Assembly (NCBI RefSeq): GCF_014205015.1
Contig: NZ_JACHMO010000001.1
Location: forward strand, 7,874,001 to 7,938,000
Direction: 5' to 3'
Length of the DNA: 64,000 nt
Source: Saccharothrix ecbatanensis
GTDB lineage: Bacteria > Actinomycetota > Actinomycetes > Mycobacteriales > Pseudonocardiaceae
In this document: positions 17,370-26,000 of the stretch, piece after piece
How the letters are laid out: the number at the start of each line of letters is the position of its first letter
How positions within the stretch are numbered: the first letter of the stretch is position 1
Program-made: the position numbers and the translations under genes
Notes under the pieces: model-generated
What the model saw: the letters and a program-made list of their open reading frames with translations, nothing else
What the model was told of the DNA's origin: nothing
Database searches by the model: none

Positions 17370-18349
17370 GCGCCATCCTCCTGATGCGAGGCCCGACGGA
17401 TCCGTTGCACCAGCACAACAGTCGCAGCGAACGAAACGACGAACAACACGGTGGCCATAGCCGCCGCATACCCCATGTCGAAATACCGGAACCCCTGCGT
17501 ATAAAGCCACACGGGAAACGTCAACGTGGAGTTCTCCGGAAACCCGAGCACCTTGGTCGACCCGGTCACGTCAGCCGACCCACTGGCCGCCGACCCCGCC
17601 ACCACAGCCTGCGTGAACAGCTGCAACGCCAGGATGATCGAGTTCACCACCCCGAACGTCAGCACCGGCGAGATGGTCGGCAGCGTGACGTGCCACCACC
17701 GCCGCACCGGCCCCGCGCCGTCCAATTCGGCCGCCTCGTACTGCTCCTGCGGCACGTCCAGGATCGCCGCCAGCAGAATAATCATCAAATCGCCGGACAC
17801 CCACAGCATCACCGCCGCGATACCCGGCTTGGCCCACACCGGATCGGCGAACCACAGCGGCCCTTCGATCCCGAACCACCCGAGCAGGGAATCCAGCGGC
17901 CCGTCATTCGGTCGCATCACCAAAAAGAACACCAAAGTCGCGGCCACCGGCGGAGCCAACGACGGCAGGTAGCACAAAGTCCGGACCAGACCCACGCCCG
18001 ACTTCAACCGGGCGATCACCGACGCGACACCCAACGCGAACACCACGCGTGCGACGGTCAGCACCACCACGAACCACAGCGTGTTGTAGACGGCGACGCG
18101 GAACAGCTTGTCGGAGAACATGTACGCGTAGTTCTCCCACCCGATCCACTCCGGCGGGTTGATCAGGTCGTACTTGGTGAACGAGAACCCGATCGTCGCC
18201 ACCAGCGGGTACCCGAAGAACAACGCGAACCCGAGGATCGCCGGGGTCAGGAACGCCAGCACGGTCAGGCGGTGACGGGCGCGCGAGCGGGACCGCCCCT
18301 TGGCGGGGGCGGGCCGCACCACGTCCACGCGCTCCAGCGTGGCCGTCAT
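17366..18349 (-). CDS. Carbohydrate ABC transporter permease (MalF type)
   Basis: A 327-residue permease with an N-terminal basic stretch, six predicted helices and the EAA loop EAAELDGAGPVRRWWHVTLP. The ATG at 18349 lies 2 nt after the stop of the substrate-binding gene; AGTAGGG is a weak ribosome site, consistent with coupling. It is the second gene in the transporter and is overlapped by the next permease. Substrate specificity rests with the binding protein. Confidence 0.92.
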   Translation of the reverse strand: MTATLERVDVVRPAPAKGRSRSRARHRLTVLAFLTPAILGFALFFGYPLVATIGFSFTKYDLINPPEWIGWENYAYMFSDKLFRVAVYNTLWFVVVLTVARVVFALGVASVIARLKSGVGLVRTLCYLPSLAPPVAATLVFFLVMRPNDGPLDSLLGWFGIEGPLWFADPVWAKPGIAAVMLWVSGDLMIILLAAILDVPQEQYEAAELDGAGPVRRWWHVTLPTISPVLTFGVVNSIILALQLFTQAVVAGSAASGSADVTGSTKVLGFPENSTLTFPVWLYTQGFRYFDMGYAAAMATVLFVVSFAATVVLVQRIRRASHQEDGA

Positions 18350-18351
18350 CC

Positions 18352-19677
18352 CTACTTGCCGCTCTTCGCGATCTGGTCGTCGATCTGCTGGTCGACTTCC
18401 TTCAGCCCCGCCACCAGATCGGGCACCTTGCCCGCCTGCCATGACGTGGCGAAGTCGCCGATGGCCTTGATGTGCGCGTCGCCGATCGGCGTCACCGGGT
18501 TGCCCTGGAGCTTGCCCGACAGGGCCAGGTCGATGAACGTCTTGAAGTTCTCGTCCACCTCGAGCCGCGGATCGGCCAGCGCCGCCTTCGTGCTCGGGAT
18601 GTTCTTGATCCCGTTGGCCAGGTCCACGATCGTCCCGGTGTCGAACGACAGGTGCTTGATCAGCTCCCACGCCGCGCCGGGGTTCTTCGCGCCCTTCGGG
18701 ATGCCCATGATCGTGCCGGTGGTGAAGCCGATGCCGTACAGGTCCGGCTTGATCGTCGGGAACGGCGCGGTGCCGAACCGGACGTCCGGCGCTTGGTCCT
18801 CCAGGAACGCCGTGCGGTACTCGCCGTCCATCATCATGGCGATCTTCTTCTGGTGGAACGCGTGGTCGGTCGAGTACTCCTGGCCGAGCCCGGCGCGGAA
18901 CCGCTCCAGGTTCTCGTAGCCGTAGAAGTCGACGAGTTCCTTCTGGAACTCCAGCATCGCCGCCCACTCCGGTGACGCGAGCCCCGACTTGCCGTCCGGC
19001 GTCTCCCACTTCGCGCCGAAGTTCGGCGCCCAGATCGGCGGGCGGTTCGCGTAGAACAGCATGGTCGGCAGGAAACCGGCGACCTCGATCGTGCCGTCCG
19101 CGGCCTTCTTCGTGGTGCGCTTGGCGAAGTCGAGCAGTTCGGCCGTCGTCTTCGGCGGCGCCGTGATGCCCGCCTCGGCGAGCATGTCCTTGTTGTAGTA
19201 CAGCCCGTACACGTCGCTGAGCAGCGGCATCGCGCACCGGTTGCCCTTGTACTCGGTGTAGGAGCGCACCGCGTCCGGGATCTGGCCGAGGTCCACGCCG
19301 TCACGGTCGATGTAGGGCTTGAGCTGCTGGAACGAGCCGCTGGAGCAGAACTGGCCGATGTTGTCGGTGGTGAACGACATGGCCACGTCCGGCGGGTTGC
19401 CGCTGCGGATGCCCGCGGTGATCTTGTCGTCGTCCTGGCTGCCCTCGTGCCGGATCTCGGCGTTGGGGAACTTCTTCTTGAAGCTCTCCAGGGCTTTGGT
19501 CACCTCGGCCTGCTCGCGGCCCGAGTAGTTGCTCCAGACGGTCAGGGTGATCTTGTCGTCCTGACCGGGAGCCGCCGCCGGCCCTGACTGCCCGGTGTTC
19601 CCCGAGCCTGCCGCGCAGGCGGTGAGGGACATCGCCGCCGCCATGCTCAGCAACGCTGCGCGGTGGAGCTTGCGCAT
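18352..19677 (-). CDS. Sugar-binding lipoprotein of ABC transporter
   Basis: A 441-residue extracellular solute-binding protein (family 1). A lipoprotein signal peptide ends in LTACAAGS with the lipidated Cys near residue 21. The mature domain begins KITLTVWSNYSGREQ and keeps the PDVAMSF and LPLLSDVYGLYYNKD signatures of the family. It heads the transport genes and follows the ROK regulator by 15 bp. The likely ligand is an oligosaccharide such as a beta-glucoside or chitobiose, judged only from the GH4 and kinase neighbours. Confidence 0.9.
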   Translation of the reverse strand: MRKLHRAALLSMAAAMSLTACAAGSGNTGQSGPAAAPGQDDKITLTVWSNYSGREQAEVTKALESFKKKFPNAEIRHEGSQDDDKITAGIRSGNPPDVAMSFTTDNIGQFCSSGSFQQLKPYIDRDGVDLGQIPDAVRSYTEYKGNRCAMPLLSDVYGLYYNKDMLAEAGITAPPKTTAELLDFAKRTTKKAADGTIEVAGFLPTMLFYANRPPIWAPNFGAKWETPDGKSGLASPEWAAMLEFQKELVDFYGYENLERFRAGLGQEYSTDHAFHQKKIAMMMDGEYRTAFLEDQAPDVRFGTAPFPTIKPDLYGIGFTTGTIMGIPKGAKNPGAAWELIKHLSFDTGTIVDLANGIKNIPSTKAALADPRLEVDENFKTFIDLALSGKLQGNPVTPIGDAHIKAIGDFATSWQAGKVPDLVAGLKEVDQQIDDQIAKSGK

Positions 19678-19692
19678 GTGCTCTCCTTCATC

Positions 19693-20910
19693 TCAAGGTG
19701 CGGACGAAGACGCGGCCCCCTGCTGGGGACCGCGGAAGGGTTCGGTCGTGGCGGCGGGCAGACCGAACACCTCTTCCCTGACGACGGACAGCGCGGAGTG
19801 CAGTGCGCCGGAACGCACCGGTTTCCCGGTCACCAGGGCAAGTCGGACGGGGGTGCGCGGCACCACCAGGTGGCGCAGTTCGGCGGCGACGAGGTCGGCG
19901 AGCGTCGTGCCGCCCGCCTGCGCGATGTCGCCGGAGAGCAGCACCAGCCCGGGGTCGAGCACGCTGATCACGTTCGCGGCGCACGTGGCGACGCGGCGGG
20001 CGAGGTCCACCAGGAACTCGCGGCCCGCCGGTCCTTCGCTCAACGCCTTCGCCACGGCGTCCTGACCCGTGCGCGCGGACACGCCGTGCATGCGGGCCAG
20101 GCGGGCGATGGCGGGACTGGCCATCAGGTCGCCGTAACGGCTGCCGGTGCGCTGCGTGCCCGTGTCGGCGTGCGCGTGGTCGGGGACCTGCATGGCGTCG
20201 ATCTCGCCCGCGCCGCCTGTCGCGCCCCTGATCAGGACGCCGTTGACGACGACGGCCGCACCGACCGCGTCGGCGGGCCAGAGCAGGACGAAGTCCTTCA
20301 CCCCTTGGGCCCGGCCCGCGATCATTTCTTCGAGGGCGACCAGGTTGACGTCGTTCTCGACCGTGACGGAGGTGGTGAGGAGGGCTTCCAGCTCCTCGGG
20401 GATGTTCTTGTTCTCCCAACCCGGCATGTGGGGCGCGTAGTTCAGCAGGCCGGTCGCCGGATCCACCGCACCCGGACTGCCCACGACCACGTGGTTCAGG
20501 ACGTCGGTGGTGAGACCGGCCTGGGTGGTGGCCTTCGTGACGGCGCTGTGGAACGCCTCCAGCACGCCGGTCTTCGGCATGGGGGCGCGGTGTTCGGTGA
20601 GCGTCGCGCCGGAGATGTCGGCGATGGCGATGTCGATGCTGTCGGGCGTGAGGTCGACCGCGGCGACGTGCGCCAACGCGCCGTTGACGGTCCAGAGCTG
20701 CGCCCTCGGGCCCCTGCCTCCGCCGCGCAGACCAGTGCGCAGGACGGTGCCGTCCTCTTCCAGGCGGGTGAGGAGTTGGGCGGTCGCCGGCTTCGAGAGG
20801 CCGATGATCCCTTCCAGTTCCGCCCTGGTCAGGGGACCGTTGCGGAGCAGCGCCTCGATGGCGGCGCGGTCGTTGATCTCGCGCAGCAGCCTCGGGCTCC
20901 CGGCTCGCAT
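19693..20910 (-). CDS. ROK-family transcriptional regulator
   Basis: A 405-residue NagC/XylR-type repressor. The N-terminal winged helix (about residues 5-65) contains GPLTRAELEGIIGLSKPAT. The ROK domain carries VGSPGAVDPATG, the ENDVNLVA segment and GATGGAGEI, but not the full zinc-binding CxCGxxGC motif: the region after GEIDAM diverges. It probably binds a sugar as inducer but may have lost kinase activity. It starts the operon ROK-lipoprotein-permease-permease-GH4-kinase and likely controls it from direct repeats at 20925-20944. Confidence 0.88.
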   Translation of the reverse strand: MRAGSPRLLREINDRAAIEALLRNGPLTRAELEGIIGLSKPATAQLLTRLEEDGTVLRTGLRGGGRGPRAQLWTVNGALAHVAAVDLTPDSIDIAIADISGATLTEHRAPMPKTGVLEAFHSAVTKATTQAGLTTDVLNHVVVGSPGAVDPATGLLNYAPHMPGWENKNIPEELEALLTTSVTVENDVNLVALEEMIAGRAQGVKDFVLLWPADAVGAAVVVNGVLIRGATGGAGEIDAMQVPDHAHADTGTQRTGSRYGDLMASPAIARLARMHGVSARTGQDAVAKALSEGPAGREFLVDLARRVATCAANVISVLDPGLVLLSGDIAQAGGTTLADLVAAELRHLVVPRTPVRLALVTGKPVRSGALHSALSVVREEVFGLPAATTEPFRGPQQGAASSSAP

Positions 20911-20924
20911 CGTCTCTCCTGTCG

Positions 20925-20944
20925 GTCAACTTGTCTGTTAACTT
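20925..20944. promoter_or_regulatory. Direct-repeat candidate operator of the ROK operon
   Basis: GTCAACTT (20925-20932) and GTTAACTT (20937-20944) are direct repeats 12 bp apart, just upstream of the ROK start at 20910. The AT-rich surroundings stand out locally. Position supports autoregulation. Confidence 0.45.
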
Positions 20945-21017
20945 TCCAGACTATTTCTCGGTGAGACCGTAGTGACGGGGCTCACCGGGCGTCAATGGCC
21001 CGAGACGGGTCCGTTAT

Positions 21018-21036
21018 CTGGGTTAGGCACGCCTAA
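21018..21036. promoter_or_regulatory. Possible iron box (IdeR/DmdR type)
   Basis: The 19 bp ending 14 nt before the DUF3159 start match the actinobacterial iron-box consensus at 14 of 19 positions by eye. They include the palindrome TTAGGC-AC-GCCTAA. Overlap with the promoter or ribosome site would allow repression. Confidence 0.4.
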
Positions 21037-21050
21037 GGCACCCTTGAGGT

Positions 21051-21686
21051 ATGACCGACACGCGTCAGGAGTCGCTGGCCGCACTGCTGGGCGGGCGGGG
21101 TGGTGCGTTGGACGCTTCGCTCCCGCCGTTGGCCTTCGTGCTGGGGTGGCTGCTCGGTGGGCGTTCGATCGAGGTCGGTGCTCTTGCCGCCGTCGCGTGC
21201 GGTGTCGTCGTAGGTGGGGTCCGTGTCGCGCGAGGCGGTCGTCCCCGTGCCCTGCTCCTGTCCGTCGCGCTGGTCGTCGTGGCCGCGTACGTCGCTGTCC
21301 AGACGGGCCGCGCCGAGGACTTCTTCCTGGTCCAGATCTTCCTGAACGCCGCGTCGGCCCTGGTCTGGTCGGCGTCCATCGTCGTCCGCTGGCCGCTGTT
21401 GGGTGTGGTGGTCGGCCTCATCACCGGCCAACGCTTCCGCTGGCGCCGTGACCCCGACCTGCTGCGCGCCTACCGGTTCGCCTCGTGGCCGTGGGTGGCC
21501 CAGTACGTCCTGCGCGTCCTCGTCTTCGGCGCCCTGTGGCTGGCGGGCGAGGTGGTCCTTCTCGGCATCATGCGCGCCGCCCTGACGTGGCCACTCCAGG
21601 TCGCGTGCATCGCCGTCAGCTGGTGGGTCCTCCGCCGAACCCTCCCCGCCGACCACCCCGGCCTACGCCACCCCCGCACCCCCTGA
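21051..21686 (+). CDS. DUF3159 family membrane protein
   Basis: A 211-residue protein with about five hydrophobic helices. The family signatures LGGRGGALDASLPPLAFVLGW near the N-terminus and FFLVQIFLNAAS in the middle are present, followed by RFRWRRDPDLLRAYRFAS. Its role is not established. The ATG at 21051 follows TTGAGG. In other actinobacteria these proteins are found near TrkA or dUTPase genes; here it stands alone with a possible iron box upstream. It converges on a BadF-type kinase across a repeat array. Confidence 0.8.
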   Translation: MTDTRQESLAALLGGRGGALDASLPPLAFVLGWLLGGRSIEVGALAAVACGVVVGGVRVARGGRPRALLLSVALVVVAAYVAVQTGRAEDFFLVQIFLNAASALVWSASIVVRWPLLGVVVGLITGQRFRWRRDPDLLRAYRFASWPWVAQYVLRVLVFGALWLAGEVVLLGIMRAALTWPLQVACIAVSWWVLRRTLPADHPGLRHPRTP

Positions 21687-21691
21687 CCTCC

Positions 21692-21990
21692 GCGCGAGTC
21701 GAACCCCCAGACCCCACGTGTCGAACCTCCAGACCCCGTGAGTCCTACGTTCAGACCCCGTGAGTCGTACGTTCAGAACGCGTGAGTCCTACGTTCGCGT
21801 ACCCCGAATTCAACGCTCAGGACGGGCCGGGCCAGCGTTCGTTCGCGCCCACTTTGTTCTGAGCGTTGAATTCGGGGGTCCTGAACGTAGGACACGCCTG
21901 TCCTGAACGTAGGACTCACGCGACGCGAACGTAGGACTCACGGGGCCTGGAGGTTCGACACGCGGGGCCTGGACGTTCGACTCGCGCGAG
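21692..21990. repeat. Palindromic array of about 22-bp units (locus 1)
   Basis: Five or six units containing GAGTC(G/C)(A/T)AC and TTCAGACCC run on the plus strand to a core CGAATTCAACGCTCAG. A 29-nt centre follows, then the inverted core and a similar set of inverted units. It occupies almost the whole gap between convergent DUF3159 and kinase genes. Related arrays occur at 35304-35377 and 56920-57070. Confidence 0.85.
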
Positions 21991-21993
21991 GGG

Positions 21994-22923
21994 TCAGGCA
22001 GGGCGGGGGGCGGTTTCGCCCAGGACCTTGACGGCGGCGAGCCAAGCGGCCCCCGCGGCGCCTTCGGTGGCCACGTGCACCGGAGCCGGGGTGCGAGCCG
22101 CCAGTTCACGCTTGAGACGTGCGCCCAACGGGTGCGCGTGGATCAGGCTGCCGACCAGCACGATCGGCGTCCGGTCGTGTTCGGGCCGTGCGGCCTCGGC
22201 CAAGTCGGCCAAAGCGGTCACGGCCGCGGTGATGATCCGGTCCGCGGACGGCGCCGTGGAGTGGGCCGTGACCAGGGGCGCGTACGTCGCCAGGCGGATC
22301 GGCGGGGTGTTGTTGACCGCGGTGATCAGCCGACGCCACTGGTCACGCCGGGGCATGTCGGGAATGGCCGCCTGGCCCAGCACCGCGGTGGACAAGGCGT
22401 CCGACTCGTCCTGCTCCAACGCGACCAGAGTCGCCCGGACGGCCTCACGTCCCAGCCAGAACGCCGACCCCTCGTCACCCAGCAGCCACCCGTAACCCCC
22501 GACGGTGGACACCAGCTCGTGGTGCTCGATCCGCGCCGCGATCGACCCCGTCCCCGCGACCAGCACCGTGCCGTCCGGTGACGCCGTGCCGGTCGCGAAC
22601 GCCGCCTCGCAGTCCGTGATCACCCGCATCGGGCACCGCAACCCGGCACCGGCCCACGCCGCCTCGAACAGCGCCGCCACCGCCGGATCGGTCAGCTTGC
22701 TCGAACCGGCCATGCCCAGCACGCCCGCCTCGACCTTCGCCGGGTCCAGCCCGTCCAACGCCGCCGTCAACGCCTGACGGATGTGCGAGGCGGCCTGCTC
22801 CGGCGGGTGGGAGTTGGGGTTCGCGCCACCGGCGACACCGGCGCCCAAACGGGTGCCGTCGAAGTCGAGCACCAACGCCCGGGTGCTCGTGCCGCCCGCG
22901 TCCAGACCGACCACCAAGCCCAT
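21994..22923 (-). CDS. BadF/BadG-type ATPase, probable N-acetylglucosamine kinase (second)
   Basis: A 309-residue ASKHA-fold kinase. Phosphate 1 is VGLDAGGTSTRALVLD, phosphate 2 is VAGTGSIAAR with TDCEAAFATG, and GYGWLLGDEGSAFWLG is a hallmark of GlcNAc kinase-like BadF proteins. The ATG at 22923 gives the standard start; the ribosome site is weak. It follows the S8 peptidase on the same strand with a 102-bp gap. With the other kinase at 14076-15149 it is one of two candidates to supply GlcNAc-6-P to nagA. Confidence 0.85.
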   Translation of the reverse strand: MGLVVGLDAGGTSTRALVLDFDGTRLGAGVAGGANPNSHPPEQAASHIRQALTAALDGLDPAKVEAGVLGMAGSSKLTDPAVAALFEAAWAGAGLRCPMRVITDCEAAFATGTASPDGTVLVAGTGSIAARIEHHELVSTVGGYGWLLGDEGSAFWLGREAVRATLVALEQDESDALSTAVLGQAAIPDMPRRDQWRRLITAVNNTPPIRLATYAPLVTAHSTAPSADRIITAAVTALADLAEAARPEHDRTPIVLVGSLIHAHPLGARLKRELAARTPAPVHVATEGAAGAAWLAAVKVLGETAPRPA

Positions 22924-23025
22924 TCGCCAGAGTATGCCCAGCGCCGACCAGGTCCGGCACACCCAACCGGGTAGTGCCGGACCTGGCTCTCCGTGATCGA
23001 CGGCGAGCGCCCGTGATCAAAGGGA

Positions 23026-26000
23026 TCAGCGCGGCGCGAGAACCTGCGCACGGTCACCGGACGCGTTGTGGTGGTGCAGCAAAAGCAGGCTGTCGGCCTT
23101 GTCCGCCGCCAACGACTCCGCGTCACGCACCACCTCCAACGCCGCCTCCGACTCGGCCACGAACGTCACCCCACCGGCCAGACCGAGACCCGGCCGAAGC
23201 GGGTCGAACGACATCGGCGCCCCGATCCGGTCCACGAACCCGTCCGTGTTCCCCGGCGCCGAGTACTGACCCCTCATCCCCGCCGTGTACGTGAAGCGCG
23301 CGCTCGCCGCCGCCGGATCGATGCCCAACGCCGTCAACGTCACCGGCAGCACCACCACGTCGCTGTCCATCACGTTCGTGTCCACGTCGCCGTACTGCCC
23401 GTTCAACGGCTGCTCGTCCACCACCTCGCCGTCCGCCACCCGCACGGTCCGCGCCAGCCACACGTCCGCCGTCACATGGCCCAGCGCGTCGGTCGGCTTC
23501 ACCGCGCGCACGACGTAGTCGTTCACCCCGTCCCCGCCGGTGTCGATGCCGATCTCCGGACTGTTGGTATCACCCAACGTCACCCAGTCGTGCCAGGTCG
23601 CGACACCGAACGCGACCATCCCGTCGGACGCCGCCGCGCCCACGTACCGCAGGTCGCCGCCCTTCGCCGACCCGTTCACCGCGCAGTCGACCTGAACCCC
23701 CTGCGCGCAGGCCGGCAACTCCGGGCTGATGCCCTGCAACTCGAACGCGCTCACCAGCGACCGGTACGCCTGATCGCCCTCACCCTGGGCCACCACCCGA
23801 CCGCGCACCACCACCGCGCCGTCACCGCGGTCCACCGCCTCCACGTCCCCGACCGGCTTGGGCGCCGCGTACACCGGCACCCGCAACGTGAGGTCGTCCG
23901 ACTGCACGAGCAGCCGCCCGGACGCCTCCGCCAGGAACTGCCTCGCCGCGTCCGCCTGCTGCTTCACCACCGTCGGGTCGGCCACCTTGCGCAGCTCGTC
24001 GGGCACGACCCGGAGCGTCACCCGCGCCGTCCTCGACCCGCCCGGCGGCAGCACCACCGTCGGCGGCCACACCTCGAACGTCGCGCCGGGCACGGTCGTC
24101 GCGTCCTGGTGCGCCAGCGTCACCGAACGCACCCGGGACGACTTGTTCACCAACTCGACCGTCTTCTCAACCGACATCGGCGTGGCGGCCTCTACCGGCC
24201 CGAAACTCACGCCGACCGTCCCCGGATCGTCCTGCACCATGGCCAGCAGGTCGACGTTCACGGCGTCGAACGCGTCCACCCGCCCGGCGCCGACCCGCAT
24301 CGGAGCCTCGGGCTTGCCGGCGGTGTGGTCGTCTCCGTCGGTCACCTGGCCGTCCGCCGTGTTCATGATCGCCGCCTTGACCTCCTCCACCGTCCACTCC
24401 GGACGCACCTCGCGGACCAGCGCCGCGATGCCCGCCACGTGCGGCGCGGCCATCGACGTGCCACCCATGCTGACCGCCTCGGCACCCCCTCCGACCTTGG
24501 CGGACAGGATCGTGTCACCGGGCGCGGCGACGTCCGGCTTCGCGGCGGCAACACCACGCGCACCACGTGAGGACGACGGCGTCATCGTGTCCGCCAGGTT
24601 CGGCGTGGTCGTCGGCGCGGCGTTGCGCAGCGAGCCGAGCATCCTCAACTGGAGCGTGCCGTCCGCCAACGCCGGGCGCACGGCCGCGGTCGCGGCGGCG
24701 GTGAACTGGAACGCCGGGATGCCCGCGTTACCCGCGATACCCGCCTTGAAGTTGTTGCTCGTCGCGGTCAGCAGCACGCCTTCCGCGCCCGCCGCCTCGG
24801 CGTTGTCGGTCCGCGCGCCCGAGCCGCACTCGCGGGTCGCGTCGTCTTCGTCCCACTCCAGCCACACGAACTTGCCGTTCAGGTCTTCGGTGATGGGCGC
24901 GCAGCCGTCGACGTTCGCCGGTTCGGACACCGGGACCACGGGCAGCGTCCGGTCCAGGGAGGCGTAGCCGGTGTAGTACTTGCTGTACTGCCCGGAGTGC
25001 CGCGCGCCGGCCACCTCGACGCCGTCCAGCATCGCGAACGCGTCCCGCGTGTTCGCCACGGCAAGCGCCTCGGGTGTGTTCGCGGGGGAGCCGCCGACGT
25101 CGTAGAAGTCGCCGCCGTTGCCCGCCGCCGCGACGACCAGCACGCCGTGCTCCACGACCTTGCGCACGAACAGGCTGTCCGGGTCGTCCTGGCCGCCGAA
25201 GTCGCTGCCCAGGGACAGGTTCACCACGTCGAGGCGGTCGGCGAAGTCGCCGTCGCCGTTCGGGTCGAGGGACCAGTCGAGGGCCGGGCCGACGAGGTTG
25301 GTGGACCCGGTGCAGCCGAACACCTTCAACGCGTACAGCGACGCTTTCGGCGCGGTGCCGGGGCCGATCCTCATGCCCGCCACCGCCTCGGGCGTCAACG
25401 ACTTGTGGTCACCGGTGAACGCCGTGCCGTCCGCGTTCACGCCGTATCCGGCGGCCGAGCCCGCGACGTGCGTGCCGTGGCCTTGGCAGTCGAGGGGGTT
25501 CGTGTCGGGTGCGGGGACGGCTCGTTCGGGCACGTCGCCGTCGTAGGCGTCGCCCGCGAAGTCGTGGCCGCCGACGACCTTCGCGGTCGGGGTCCACGGC
25601 GCGGTGCGGTCGACGGCGTCGTAGGCGGCGGTGGTGCCGGGGCCGCCGAAGTCGGCGTGCGTGTAGTCGATGCCGGTGTCGATGACGCCGATGCGCACCC
25701 CGTCGCCGTACCGGCCGGTGTCCCGCCACACCTGAGCCGCGCGGGTCAACTCCACCGAACCCGAGTTCAGGACGTGCTTCGGCACGGTCCGCCGCAGGGT
25801 CTTGACCTCGGGCAACGCGGTCAGTTCACGCAGCTTCGCGGCGTCCGAGGTAACCACCATTCCGGGTACCGCGTTACGCGTCCCGGCTACCTGACGAGCC
25901 CTGGAATCCTTGTCTCGCAACGCTTTCAGGACCCGGCCGGCTTGATCCTCGGTATGCTGCCGGGCGGCCCTGGCGGCAGCCACCGGATCCCCCGCGCCAC

